Below are positions 1-9,447 of a DNA stretch of 64,000 bases, piece after piece (positions within the stretch are counted from its first letter, which is position 1; the number at the start of each line of letters is the position of its first letter). This stretch comes from Thermoplasmata archaeon (GTDB taxonomy: Archaea > Thermoplasmatota > DTKX01 > JAHFTX01): NCBI GenBank assembly GCA_023265395.1, contig JAHFTX010000012.1, positions 1 to 64,000 of the forward strand. The letters are read 5' to 3'. The position numbers were made by a program, and so were the translations under genes. The notes under the pieces are model-generated. The model had not been told where the DNA came from. It worked only from the letters and a program-made list of their open reading frames with translations, and made no database searches.

Positions 1-1
1 G

Positions 2-238
2 CTGCGGCGGGGGCTCGAACACATCGCGCGGCGGCATGGGGGCGAGGCATACTTCGTGCTCGTCGAGGACCTCGAGCCGCTGGTGTCGTACAACCCCCGG
101 TCGACCGTCGACCGCTTCGCGCAGGAGCTGGGCGCGCAGCTGAAAGAGGTCGGCGCGAGCGTGTTCTTGGTGACGACACCCGACCGCCAAGGTGAGATGG
201 GCCGCAAGGTCCCAGCGGTCCGCTACGGGCTCCTCTGA
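2..238 (+). CDS. C-terminal fragment of a protein truncated by the window edge; RecA/DUF835-like segment (VLVEDLEPLVSYN)
   Basis: Frame open from base 2 to TGA at 236-238; hydrophobic strand plus LE motif resembles the DUF835 proteins later in the window. Confidence 0.45.
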   Translation: MRRGLEHIARRHGGEAYFVLVEDLEPLVSYNPRSTVDRFAQELGAQLKEVGASVFLVTTPDRQGEMGRKVPAVRYGLL

Positions 239-253
239 GCCGTGATCCAGCGA

Positions 254-487
254 TCAGCCGCCGAGGGTCTCGAGCTTGAAGAGGACATCGTGGCCACGCA
301 GGATCTCATGGATCTTGTCGGCGAACCAGATGGCGTCCTTGACCGAGGCCTTCTTGTCCCATTCGTAGATGAAGTCGTAGGTCCCCTGGGTCGGCTTGAA
401 GCCGAGCATGCACAGGCGGTCCGTGACCTCGGACGGCTTGGAGCCCTCGCTGTTGAAGGTCACAGTGAGGTAGGTCTTCATCACCAT
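254..487 (-). CDS. small conserved-looking protein of unknown function (77 aa)
   Basis: ORF between flanking genes with ordinary globular composition; no family recognised. Confidence 0.55.
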   Translation of the reverse strand: MVMKTYLTVTFNSEGSKPSEVTDRLCMLGFKPTQGTYDFIYEWDKKASVKDAIWFADKIHEILRGHDVLFKLETLGG

Positions 488-545
488 GCCCGGGGCTTCT
501 CCTCCAACGGCTTAAGGATTGGCCTGGGTCCTACTCCGGTGGGTC

Positions 546-1631
546 CTAGCAGGGTTTGGGGCTACGGTTGAATACCAGCCCTCGGTCGCGCCGCACCAGC
601 ACGTCATCCTCGACGCGCGCCCCCCCGACCTTGGGGATGTAGACCCCTGGCTCGATGGTGATGACCATCCGGTCCCTGGTCTTGCCCTCGGCCAGCGGTG
701 AGACGCGTGGCGACTCGTGGACCTCCAGTCCCAAGCCGTGTCCGGTGCTGTGGCAGAAGTAACGGTCCATGCCGAACTCTGCGAGGACCTCTCGTCCAAG
801 CGCGTCGATCGCACGCAGGCTGCGGTTGGCACGGACCTGCCGCAACTGGGCCTTCTGGGCCTGGTGCACGGCGTCGAGGATGTCGGCAGCGGTCCCGCGC
901 CCCTCCCCGACGATCCAGGTGCGCGTCATGTCGGAGCAGTAGCCCTCGTAGCAGGCGCCCAGGTCGGTGATCACCAGGTCGCCCTTGCGCAGGACGCGGT
1001 TGGTGGCGTCGTGGTGGGGGTGCGCGCTGTGCGGCCCCGACGCGACGATGGTGGGAAAGCTGTTCTCCACGACATCGCCCGAGCGGATCGCAGCATCGAC
1101 ACCCCGTGAGACGTCGCGCTCCGTGACCCCCGGATGCAGCAGCTGAGGCAGCAGCACGCCGGCGCGGTCCCCTGCGGCCGCGGCCTTGCGCATCAGCCGC
1201 ACCTCGACGTCGTCCTTGCGCTCGCGCAGCGGCTCGACCAGGTCGCAGACCCTGAGCCGCGCGCCAGGCGCAGCGACCTTGGCGTCGGCAAGGAGCGTTC
1301 GCACCTTGTGCCTCTTGATCAGCGCGCGCAGCCCGCTGCGCGAGTCCGCCACATCAGCGTCGATGCCGGGGATGCGGCCCCACAGCAGGATATCCTCGCG
1401 CGCGAGGGCGGAGAGCTGCAGCCGGTTCATCTCCAGCACGGTCGCCAGGCCCATGGGGCTGCCGTCGGCGAGCACCAGCACGTGCGTCAGCAACGAGGAG
1501 TGGGGTGCGCAGCTATAGTTGAGGTAGCGGATGTTGTGCGGCCGCACGCTCAGGAAGGCATCGGCGCCTTGAGCCTCGACAGCCCGCCCCAGCGCGCGCC
1601 AGCGGCGGGCAAAATCGATCCTGCTCCTCAT
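546..1631 (-). CDS. M24 family metallopeptidase (Xaa-Pro aminopeptidase/dipeptidase-like)
   Basis: VITDLGACYEGYCSDMTRTW, HSTGHGLGLEVHESPRV and TIEPGVYIP motifs; start trimmed from 2162 to ATG at 1631 behind a TATA-like box. Confidence 0.9.
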   Translation of the reverse strand: MRSRIDFARRWRALGRAVEAQGADAFLSVRPHNIRYLNYSCAPHSSLLTHVLVLADGSPMGLATVLEMNRLQLSALAREDILLWGRIPGIDADVADSRSGLRALIKRHKVRTLLADAKVAAPGARLRVCDLVEPLRERKDDVEVRLMRKAAAAGDRAGVLLPQLLHPGVTERDVSRGVDAAIRSGDVVENSFPTIVASGPHSAHPHHDATNRVLRKGDLVITDLGACYEGYCSDMTRTWIVGEGRGTAADILDAVHQAQKAQLRQVRANRSLRAIDALGREVLAEFGMDRYFCHSTGHGLGLEVHESPRVSPLAEGKTRDRMVITIEPGVYIPKVGGARVEDDVLVRRDRGLVFNRSPKPC

Positions 1632-1654
1632 CGCGAAGTTGCCACTGACCCCAG

Positions 1655-1666
1655 GGCTATTTAAGG
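1655..1666. promoter_or_regulatory. TATA-like element in divergent intergenic region
   Basis: ggctatttaagg about 25-30 nt upstream of the ATG at 1631 (minus) and near the plus start at 1686; fits leaderless archaeal promoters. Confidence 0.4.
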
Positions 1667-1685
1667 AAAAGCCCGTGTCAACGTC

Positions 1686-2102
1686 ATGAGCGAGGACGCC
1701 CGCATCGAGGTGCGCACCCGCTGCCAGCCCACCGAAGTGCAAGAGCGCGTCTACGCCGCGATCAGCGCGCTCTTCCCCAAGTCGACGATCAGCCGCGACG
1801 GCACCGAGGTCATCGCCATCGGCGACGATGGATCGACCCTTCGCAGCGCGTTGGAGCGCTACCAGGTGCGTGCGGCATTCTCTGGACGGCTCCACGCTGC
1901 CGCCCGAAATGGGACGCTGCTCTTTACCCTCTCCAAGCAGGCAGCGCTCATGGGCGTGCCCTCGCTCGGTGTCGGGCATCCTTTGGGGGAACTCGTGGTG
2001 CAGGTGCACCTCGCCCCGACTGCTGATGCACATCGATGGGTCGACTGGCTGACCGGTCGTGAGGCCTGGCCGATGCTCAAGGGCCACGATTCCGAGGAGT
2101 GA
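1686..2102 (+). CDS. UPF0201-like archaeal RNA-binding-domain protein
   Basis: RCQPTEVQERVYAAISALFP and LLFTLSKQAALMGVPSLGVGHPLGELVV match my recollection of the UPF0201 pattern. Confidence 0.65.
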   Translation: MSEDARIEVRTRCQPTEVQERVYAAISALFPKSTISRDGTEVIAIGDDGSTLRSALERYQVRAAFSGRLHAAARNGTLLFTLSKQAALMGVPSLGVGHPLGELVVQVHLAPTADAHRWVDWLTGREAWPMLKGHDSEE

Positions 2103-2106
2103 GCCC

Positions 2107-3078
2107 TCAGAGCTCCTCGAACTCCTCGTACGTCTCCTGCTCGACGGCCGAGGGAGCGCCACCGCTGCTGGGCTCCTCGATGGCCTCGAAGGTCTCCTCT
2201 TCGTCCGTCGTCGCCACCTGCGAAGTCGGGGGCGGAGGTGCCGTCACCTTTGGGGGGGACAGGTCGACCTTGGGCGGAGGGGATGGGAGGGGCGCGCTGA
2301 TGCTCGGTGGCGCTGGCGCCGACTTTGGTGTAGCAGCGCTTGGCGTCGACGGAGCGCTCGAGGGTGCGGAGGCGGCGGGCACCGCGGGGACGGCCGGTGC
2401 CGACGGCGCCGGTGCGTCGACAAGCCCAATCGTCATCTGCAACTCGCGCGCGTATTCGCTGTTGGGATTGAGGTCGAGGGCCTTCTTGTAGGCCACGATC
2501 GCCTCGTCGGGCTTGCCCACCTTCTTGAACGCGACGCCGCGGTTGTAGAAGGCCAGGTCGTTGCTGGGGTTGAGCTCGATGGCCTTGTCATAGCAGGCGA
2601 TCGCCTCCTCGATCTTCCCCAGCGCGTCCAGCGCACACCCGATGTTGACCCAGGCCCGGTCGTTGTCGATGGCGACCTCGAGCGCCTTGTTGTAGCAGCT
2701 GACCGCCTCCTCGACGCGGTCGAGGCGGCGCAGTGCCACACCCTTGTTGAACCAGGCCCGGTCGTTGCTGGGGTTGAGCTCGACGGCCTTGTCATAGCAG
2801 GCGATGGCCTTGTCGTGCTTCTCCATCAGGTCGAGGGTGTAGCCGATGTTGGTCCAAGTCTTGTCGTTGTCCTTGTTGACCTTGAGCGCCTCGTTGTAGC
2901 AGCTGATGGCGTCGTCGAGCTTGCCTTGGCGACGCAGGATCAGACCCTTGTTGAACCAGGCCCGGTCATTGCGCTTGTCGAGCTTGATGATGTCATCGAA
3001 GCACTGCAGCGCGGTGCTCAGGTCCTCGTCACGCACCGCCTTCTCGGCCCGCTGGAGCAGCTCGACCTCGGAGACCAT
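2107..3078 (-). CDS. tetratricopeptide repeat protein with Pro/Ala-rich linker and acidic C-terminal tail
   Basis: At least five TPR units (AWxNxGxxLxxxxxxxxAIxCYxKAxExNPxND), then a long P/A/S-rich segment and EETFEAIEEP/EQETYEEFEEL. Confidence 0.9.
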   Translation of the reverse strand: MVSEVELLQRAEKAVRDEDLSTALQCFDDIIKLDKRNDRAWFNKGLILRRQGKLDDAISCYNEALKVNKDNDKTWTNIGYTLDLMEKHDKAIACYDKAVELNPSNDRAWFNKGVALRRLDRVEEAVSCYNKALEVAIDNDRAWVNIGCALDALGKIEEAIACYDKAIELNPSNDLAFYNRGVAFKKVGKPDEAIVAYKKALDLNPNSEYARELQMTIGLVDAPAPSAPAVPAVPAASAPSSAPSTPSAATPKSAPAPPSISAPLPSPPPKVDLSPPKVTAPPPPTSQVATTDEEETFEAIEEPSSGGAPSAVEQETYEEFEEL

Positions 3079-3138
3079 CGTGCACCTGTCCCGCGCGCAC
3101 CCTTGGGCGTCCCACTCCCTGTGTGCCTCTGCTATGCT

Positions 3139-6100
3139 TCAACCCTGGGGTGGTCCCTGCGGGGGCATGCCCGGAGGGGGTCCGGCCATCGGTGGTCCCG
3201 CCGGTCCGCTCGGACCCGGGGGGGTCCCGGGCGCTGGGGATATCGCGCCCGCCGCGGCACCGCCCTTGAAGTCGACGCCGCAACTGGTGCAGACCACCTG
3301 GTCGGCGGTGTTCCACGCGCCGCACTCGGAGCACTTGACGTAGTCGAGGTCGAACTCGGCGTTGCACTTGGGGCAGCTATTGACGTTCTCGGGGATCATC
3401 GCGCCGCACTCACCGCATTCGACGAGGGTGGCCAGCGCCTGGCGCCGCAGGGTGTAGAGGAACAGGCCGACGATGACGGCACCCGCGACCGCCGCGACGA
3501 TGATGATGATGTACATCAGCGTCGGGTCGGAACCGCCGGTGTGCTTCTTGACGGGCGCAAGGTCCACGGGTGTCTTGGCCGTCGCCTGGCAGAGCACGCG
3601 CTCGCCGTAGGCGTTGGTGTCGGTGCAGGTCAGCGAGATCTGGTGGCGCTTGACCACCTCGTCGGTGATGACACCGACGGTCAGCTCAGCCTGGAACCTT
3701 CCCTGGCCATCGGTGTTGACGACCTTGGAGCTGGAGGTGCCGGTGAGGGTGATCGTCAGCGTCCCGCCGGCGTAGGGCAGACCGGTGTCGTAGGTGGCGA
3801 CCCCGGCGATGATGATCAGGTCGCCCGTCGTGAAGATGTAGTCGCCATTGGTGGGGTTGGGGTCCACCGTGGTGCTGAACTTGATCTCCTTGTTGTGCGG
3901 GGGCATCACCGTCAGATGCAGCGTGGCGTTGTCCCGCTGCCGGTTGAGGTTGGGAACGGTCGGGTCGGTGGCGGTGACGTTGACCGCGTACTCCCTCTGG
4001 ATGGCCTGACCATCAGGGGTGGCGAAGCTGATGCAGTAGTTGCCCTTGGCGTCGACCGTCGTCTCGCCGACGTTCTGCCCCAGCATCTCGACCTCGATGC
4101 GCGCCCGGCTGGGGAGCCGGACGCTCCCCTCGTAGACCTGGGTGACGGCACCACAGACCTGCGCCGAGAGGTAGGGCGGGAAGACCTGGGTGCCGTTGGT
4201 GAGGGTGGCGCGCAGGTCGAGGTCCTCGAAGGTGGGGTTGATGTCGAGGTCGAAATAGATCGTCTGGTCCTCGCCCATGCCCACCTGCTGGCTGCGGCCG
4301 ACGTTCTCGTTGGTGTTGGGGTCCGTGTAGGAGAGGGCGACGTTGACGAAGCCGGTGGAGGTCGTGCCGTCCTGGCTGATGCTGGCGACCTTGATGTTGA
4401 AGCAGGCCCGGCCCTGCTCGTCGGTCTTCTGGGTGTCGAGCTCTCGGTTGGTGTCCCCGGAGAGCTCGGTGACGGTGATCTGTGCCCCCTGCAGCCCACC
4501 GAAGAGGGCGTTGGTGGCGTAGACGCACAGCTCGTGGAAGATCTCCACCAAGCCCGTCGAGCCAGTGACGGTGATCGAGGTCGCGATGACCGAGGTCAGG
4601 GTGCCCGTCGCGTCGTCGAAGACCAGGGCGGTACCGAAGTCGACCTTGGTGGCCGCTAGGCTCTTGCAGTCGATGGTGGAGGCGTTGAATCGCCACTCCC
4701 CATCGGTCAGCTGGCAGCTCGGACCGCTCAGGAGCAGGCTGCTGCTGCCCTCCGTCCAGCCGACGACGTCTTGGCCGTAGGCCGAGACGTTGATCATCTT
4801 GACGATGCCCTGGGAGGTGGCCTGCAGGTTGGGGATGAAGGCCAGCCCGTGGCTGAATCCCACCGACGCCGAGGTGGTGATGCCCTCGAGCCAGTTGGTG
4901 GTGCGGTCCTCGGCGGTGATGGTGGCACCGTCGAGGTTCATCTCCTCGCTGATGCGCACGCCGATGGTGCCGTTGACCGTGGTCGAGCGGGTGTGGTCGA
5001 CCATGTTGAAGGTCTTGAACTCGCCGCGGATGTCGGCCTCGATGTTGGTCCCCGAGAGGTCGACGCGACCTCCGACGCCGACGATGGCGTTGGCAGCGAT
5101 GGTGCCGATGGTGGAACTGGGTGAACCCGCGAGCACGGCGTCATCGAGGACGTAGACGTTGAGGGCGTGGTTGGAGTCGATGCCCGCGCCCTTGAGGGTC
5201 AGCGTCCCGGTGCCCTTGAGGATCACTCGGAACTCATAGTCGCGGTTCTGACGGATGTGCAGGGTGGTGTTCTCGAGCAACCACTCGCCACCGGTGTCGA
5301 TGATCAGGTCCCCGAAGATCGTGATGCCGCCGATGGTATCCTTGGCGTCGGGGCGCTTGGAGACCACCAGTTCGCCCTTGATGATCGCGGGGATCGTCGG
5401 TGGCAGTGGCGCGAAGGCACAGTCGAGCGACTGGCTGGCGCCCTCCTCGGTGAGGTCGGGGAAGTGTGCCAGCGCGACGCTGCAGGCGGTCACGTGGGTC
5501 GTGCTCCCTTGGGTGATCTGCGCGCGCAGCTCGTAGTTGCCGATGAAGGTCGCCCCATGGGCACTGAGCTGATCGGCGTCGAGGAGGAACTGGGCCATGC
5601 CTTGTGAGTCGGCGACCTTGGCGTCTGCGAGCGGGCCGCTCAACGATTCGTGATGGACGTCGATGCTGGCCTTGGGGATCACCAGTCCGGTGGCGTCGAT
5701 GGTGCGCACCCACAGGGTCCGCTGGATGGTCAGCGTCGCATCGCCGCTGGCCGCCGCGCCCACCGGCTGCTTGACCGTCGGCGAGTGGACCACGAGGTCC
5801 CCGACGACGGCTGAGGTCGAGCCGGCGACCTGCAGCGCAGCGGTCAGTCCGGGGAAGCCCGAAGGCTGCTCGATCCACCAGTCGTCGCCATCGAGGAAGG
5901 CGACGTCGGTGAAGATCACCGGGTCGGTCGACCGCAGGGTGAGGTCCGCGTGGTCGATGTGGATCGCCGAGGCGCCACTGGCGCTCATGCGACCGCTCAG
6001 TTCCAGGCCGTCGAGGGAGACTGCGGCAGCGTCGGAGATGGCGATGGTGGAATTATGCAGCACCACGTTGGTGCCCGAGAGGGTGGCACCCTCGCCGACG

Positions 6101-6888
6101 CTCAAGAGCACGTTCTCGAAGGTGACGTCGCGCAGCACCACCGACGAGGAGCCGTGCGCCGTGAGGAAGAAGTCGGGCAGGGCGTTGGCGGGGTCCTCCC
6201 CGGAGGTGTCGATGCCGTTGATTGCGACGCCGTCGATCAGGAGGCTGGCGCTGTCATCGACCTCGATACCGAAGAAGGATTGGGGTCCGCTCAGGTAGGT
6301 GATGGTGGCATCCAGAGGGCCGCTCCCGGCGGTGATGGAGCCTGCGGCGTTGCCGTAGAAGGTCAGGAACTGGCTGTAGGCCTTGGGGCCGGAGATGACC
6401 TTGACCCCCGAATCGACGAGCAGGTCCTTGGTCGCATCGGCGACGGTGATCGCAACGGAGCCGTTGTTGTTGGTGCGGTCCGTCTCGGTGACCACCGATT
6501 CGGTGACGATGGTCCAGAAGGTGTGGAAACCGCGCGCTTGGGTGGTGTTCCAGCTAAAGGTCGCCGGCGCGGGAGTGACCCCGGCGTTGACCACTGGGAC
6601 GTCCTTCTCGTCGACCAGGTATACCGGGCCGAGGTCCGTCATGGGGTCGAACTCTTGTGGCGGCGCACCGTCGATGCGGTAGAGGAGCACCTGGACGTTC
6701 TGCGCCTGGGCCTCGCCGACGTTGCGGAAGTGAACGGAGAAGGTGACGACCTCGCCCTGCAACGGGCGATCCACGTCGACCTCGAACGAATCGACCACGA
6801 GGTCGGCAGGCAGGGCCCGGCCCCGCTGATCGCTGGCACCACCGACCATGGCCCCCATCGGACCGATGACCATCAGCAGAACCAGCAC
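3139..6888 (-). CDS. giant cell-surface protein: CARDB-like N-terminus, beta-helix/Ig-like ectodomain, C-terminal TM, cytoplasmic double zinc ribbon and Gly/Pro-rich tail
   Basis: N-terminal hydrophobic segment, CARDB-like FEVDVDRPLQGEVVTFSVHFRNVGEA, TM LMYIIIIVAAVAGAVIVGLFLYTL, then CGECGAMIPENVNSCPKC and CSECGAWNTADQVVCTSCG. Confidence 0.85.
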   Translation of the reverse strand: MLVLLMVIGPMGAMVGGASDQRGRALPADLVVDSFEVDVDRPLQGEVVTFSVHFRNVGEAQAQNVQVLLYRIDGAPPQEFDPMTDLGPVYLVDEKDVPVVNAGVTPAPATFSWNTTQARGFHTFWTIVTESVVTETDRTNNNGSVAITVADATKDLLVDSGVKVISGPKAYSQFLTFYGNAAGSITAGSGPLDATITYLSGPQSFFGIEVDDSASLLIDGVAINGIDTSGEDPANALPDFFLTAHGSSSVVLRDVTFENVLLSVGEGATLSGTNVVLHNSTIAISDAAAVSLDGLELSGRMSASGASAIHIDHADLTLRSTDPVIFTDVAFLDGDDWWIEQPSGFPGLTAALQVAGSTSAVVGDLVVHSPTVKQPVGAAASGDATLTIQRTLWVRTIDATGLVIPKASIDVHHESLSGPLADAKVADSQGMAQFLLDADQLSAHGATFIGNYELRAQITQGSTTHVTACSVALAHFPDLTEEGASQSLDCAFAPLPPTIPAIIKGELVVSKRPDAKDTIGGITIFGDLIIDTGGEWLLENTTLHIRQNRDYEFRVILKGTGTLTLKGAGIDSNHALNVYVLDDAVLAGSPSSTIGTIAANAIVGVGGRVDLSGTNIEADIRGEFKTFNMVDHTRSTTVNGTIGVRISEEMNLDGATITAEDRTTNWLEGITTSASVGFSHGLAFIPNLQATSQGIVKMINVSAYGQDVVGWTEGSSSLLLSGPSCQLTDGEWRFNASTIDCKSLAATKVDFGTALVFDDATGTLTSVIATSITVTGSTGLVEIFHELCVYATNALFGGLQGAQITVTELSGDTNRELDTQKTDEQGRACFNIKVASISQDGTTSTGFVNVALSYTDPNTNENVGRSQQVGMGEDQTIYFDLDINPTFEDLDLRATLTNGTQVFPPYLSAQVCGAVTQVYEGSVRLPSRARIEVEMLGQNVGETTVDAKGNYCISFATPDGQAIQREYAVNVTATDPTVPNLNRQRDNATLHLTVMPPHNKEIKFSTTVDPNPTNGDYIFTTGDLIIIAGVATYDTGLPYAGGTLTITLTGTSSSKVVNTDGQGRFQAELTVGVITDEVVKRHQISLTCTDTNAYGERVLCQATAKTPVDLAPVKKHTGGSDPTLMYIIIIVAAVAGAVIVGLFLYTLRRQALATLVECGECGAMIPENVNSCPKCNAEFDLDYVKCSECGAWNTADQVVCTSCGVDFKGGAAAGAISPAPGTPPGPSGPAGPPMAGPPPGMPPQGPPQG

Positions 6889-7068
6889 CCCGGCACGAGC
6901 GGCCGTGCCATGGGTATACCTCAGCGTCGTCGCCAGGACAGTCCCCTCCCGCAGTCCCGGATGGTCGCCCGCGACCCCCGGGTCCTCCGGCTCGCTCTGT
7001 ATGGCCTCGATATATATACCTTTACGGGTTGCGCCATGGGCGTCGAGTCTGCCGTGAAGGGCTGGCTC

Positions 7069-7260
7069 CTATCGCTCCGGCGCGACATCGAAGGCGACGG
7101 GGCCGAGGTAGTCACACGAGCGGCAATGGTACCGCTGCCCTGTGATCATCGCCGCCTCGTAGTCGAGGGCGTCGCTGCCGCAACTGGGGCAGCGCAATCG
7201 CCGCACCTTGCGCCGCGATGCCGCTGCGCGATTACCCTTCGTCTGGACCCGGACCATCAT
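7069..7260 (-). CDS. small zinc-ribbon protein
   Basis: CPSCGSDALDYEAAMITGQRYHCRSC; ATG overlaps the stop of the upstream gene (ATGA). Confidence 0.65.
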   Translation of the reverse strand: MMVRVQTKGNRAAASRRKVRRLRCPSCGSDALDYEAAMITGQRYHCRSCDYLGPVAFDVAPER

Positions 7261-7805
7261 CGCTCCTGGGGCAGCGGCTGATCGAGCAACGTCAGCCAAC
7301 GGGGCTCCGCCTCGATGGGCTCGAGGCTCACCCCCGGTGGCAAGGCGATCCGATCGAGCGGGGTGGGGGAGAGCTCGACCAGCCCGCGCTCAGCGAGCAG
7401 TTCGACGAAGCGGAGGATGCGCACCCCCACGGGTTCGACCTGCGCGCCGTGGCGCGTGGCGACCTCGCCGAGGATCCGTGCCAGCGGCGTCGCACCATCG
7501 CAGCGGAGCCAGACGTAGCTGCCTGCATCATCGAGGGGGACCCGCAGGTCGGTCGGTCCGCCCAAGACGTCCTGCAGCTTGCGCTCGAAACGGGTCAGGC
7601 GCTTGGGGAACGTGACCACCACGCGGCCCTCCTCCAGATGCCACCGCGCGCCGACCTCGTTGCGTCGGACATAGCAGCGCAGCACGCGCAACGTCCCCGG
7701 TGTCGGCTCGGCGTCGCTGCTGGCAGGAGCACCCGTGCGACGGCCGTGGATCAACCGCAGCTCGCCCCGCAACGCCCGTGACTCGCCGTTCCTTCCCGTG
7801 CCCAT
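7257..7805 (-). CDS. PqqD-like (winged-helix/RRE-fold) protein
   Basis: SYVWLRCDGATPLARILGEVATRHG...VGVRILRFVELLAERGLVEL resembles the PqqD family pattern. Confidence 0.5.
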   Translation of the reverse strand: MGTGRNGESRALRGELRLIHGRRTGAPASSDAEPTPGTLRVLRCYVRRNEVGARWHLEEGRVVVTFPKRLTRFERKLQDVLGGPTDLRVPLDDAGSYVWLRCDGATPLARILGEVATRHGAQVEPVGVRILRFVELLAERGLVELSPTPLDRIALPPGVSLEPIEAEPRWLTLLDQPLPQER

Positions 7806-7814
7806 CGCGTACAC

Positions 7815-7997
7815 CTAAGGGAGGTAGAGCAGCGCCCATCCGATCCAGGCGGTGCCGCTGATCAGGCCGCCGACGACCAGCAGGTTGGTCAGCGGTCGGT
7901 TGTGCTTGACCGCTCGAGCGTATTGGGCAGCCACCAAGAAGAGGAGCGCGATGCCCATGAGCAGGAGCGGCACGAGCGGGGAGTCGCTCTGGGCCAT
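7815..7997 (-). CDS. small integral membrane protein (two predicted TM helices)
   Basis: MAQSDSPLVPLLLMGIALLFLVAAQYARAVKHNRPLTNLLVVGGLISGTAWIGWALLYLP; between two co-directional genes. Confidence 0.6.
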   Translation of the reverse strand: MAQSDSPLVPLLLMGIALLFLVAAQYARAVKHNRPLTNLLVVGGLISGTAWIGWALLYLP

Positions 7998-8024
7998 CGT
8001 CCCGACCGCCCGCAGGATACACAC

Positions 8025-9146
8025 TCAGCCAATCTCGACGATGTGCATCGTGTAGTGGGTGATGATGACATCACCTTCGTAGTTGTTGCTGTTGTCGAGG
8101 TCGAAGACGTCGTTGGTGGTATCGATGAAATCACCCGCCTCGAGCAACGTCAGGGAGAAGTCCCAGGCGCCCTTGCCCTCATGGGCCGGGGCGAAGTCCT
8201 TGGCGACGCGCGTGCCGATGTCCGCGACATTGCGTCCCTGGTACTGTTGTGTCGCGGGGAGGGTGTCGACGCGGAAGCCCAGCAGCAGGCTCTCGTTGGT
8301 CCCGCTGACCTCTTGCGTGTCGCCATCGGTGCTGCGGACGCGCAACAGGAACTCGTCGTTGGCGGTCAGGGCGGGGAAGGCGCGGATGTTGTCGCTCCAG
8401 GTGAGCTGGAAGGTGACGACCGTGAGGTTGTCGCTGGTGAGGTCGAAGGTGCGGTTGTCGCTCTGGTTCTGGTCCAGCGTCCCGCTGAAGGTGTCGAAGG
8501 TCTCGACCAGCTCCTCCCAGTCGACGCGGAAGCTGCGCAGCTCCACTTCGACGGCGAACGAGGAGGTCGTCGTGGCGCCGTGGTCGTCGACGACCACCAG
8601 GGTGACGTCATAGGTGCCGACACGGTCGTACGCATGCTGGGGGGTGGCACCCGTACCGTCGGTGCCATCGCCAAAGTCCCAGCGGTAATCGGCGATCTGC
8701 CCATCGGGGTCGGCGGACTTGCTACCATCGAAGGTCACGACCTCGTCGATCTTGATGGTGGTGCTCGGGACGAAGCCCAGCGCCTTGGGGAAGGCGTTGA
8801 CCTTGACCGTCGAGGGGTGGCTGTCGAGGTCGCCGTCATCGTCGGTCACCACGAGCTGGACGTCGAACGTGCCGGCCTCCTCGTAGGCATGCTCGACCCG
8901 CACCCCCGAGCCGACCTGCCCGTCGCCGAAGTCCCAGGAGTAGCGGACGATCTTGCCGTCGCGGTCGGTGCTGTTGGCAGCGTTGAGCACCACGGCCTCC
9001 CCGACGTCGACCAGGAGGGCCGAGACGGTGAAGGAGGCGATCGGCGCCTTGTTCTCGGGTGGGGAGAGGCTCCCCAGACATCCGGCAGCCGCTGGGACGA
9101 CCAGTAGCACCAGGGCCAGCAGTGCGCCCGATCGGCGGGACAGCAT
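8025..9146 (-). CDS. PKD-domain surface lipoprotein
   Basis: Signal peptide with lipobox-like VPAAAGC; repeated PKD motifs (YSWDFGDGQVGSGVRVEHAYEEAGTFDVQLVVTDDDGD; YRWDFGDGTDGTG). Confidence 0.85.
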   Translation of the reverse strand: MLSRRSGALLALVLLVVPAAAGCLGSLSPPENKAPIASFTVSALLVDVGEAVVLNAANSTDRDGKIVRYSWDFGDGQVGSGVRVEHAYEEAGTFDVQLVVTDDDGDLDSHPSTVKVNAFPKALGFVPSTTIKIDEVVTFDGSKSADPDGQIADYRWDFGDGTDGTGATPQHAYDRVGTYDVTLVVVDDHGATTTSSFAVEVELRSFRVDWEELVETFDTFSGTLDQNQSDNRTFDLTSDNLTVVTFQLTWSDNIRAFPALTANDEFLLRVRSTDGDTQEVSGTNESLLLGFRVDTLPATQQYQGRNVADIGTRVAKDFAPAHEGKGAWDFSLTLLEAGDFIDTTNDVFDLDNSNNYEGDVIITHYTMHIVEIG

Positions 9147-9447
9147 CGCCCTTGCAGCCGGTCCGTCGGGAGATAAGGTTTCTTGTGGCACCCGCGGGGC
9201 TTCCCACAACCACTCCCCGAGACCTTCCTGGCGTAGCTGGGTGCAGGGCAATTGGCCGACTCCACGCATTGGATGGCGTACTTTCTTCGCGGCTACCCAC
9301 GGAACGACTCATCGTCCCCTTCCCCTGTTCGACGGGAAGAACCCCCAGCCGTTGCTGCAGCCCTGATTCTTGCAGTTGATTCCTGGTCTTACCTCAGCTT
9401 ACGACTCGCAGGCATAGGGCAGCTCCTGATTCGTTCGCGTGCGATGG

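Noticed and set aside
2059-4659. 866-aa plus-strand ORF opposite the TPR and surface-protein genes
   Set aside because: Low-complexity Arg/Gly/Val/Asp-rich antisense shadow of GC-rich genes; the opposite strand has recognisable TPR, zinc ribbons and TM
9250-9447. Possible tRNA or structured RNA in the lower-GC intergenic segment
   Set aside because: No T-arm or acceptor pairing could be identified by eye
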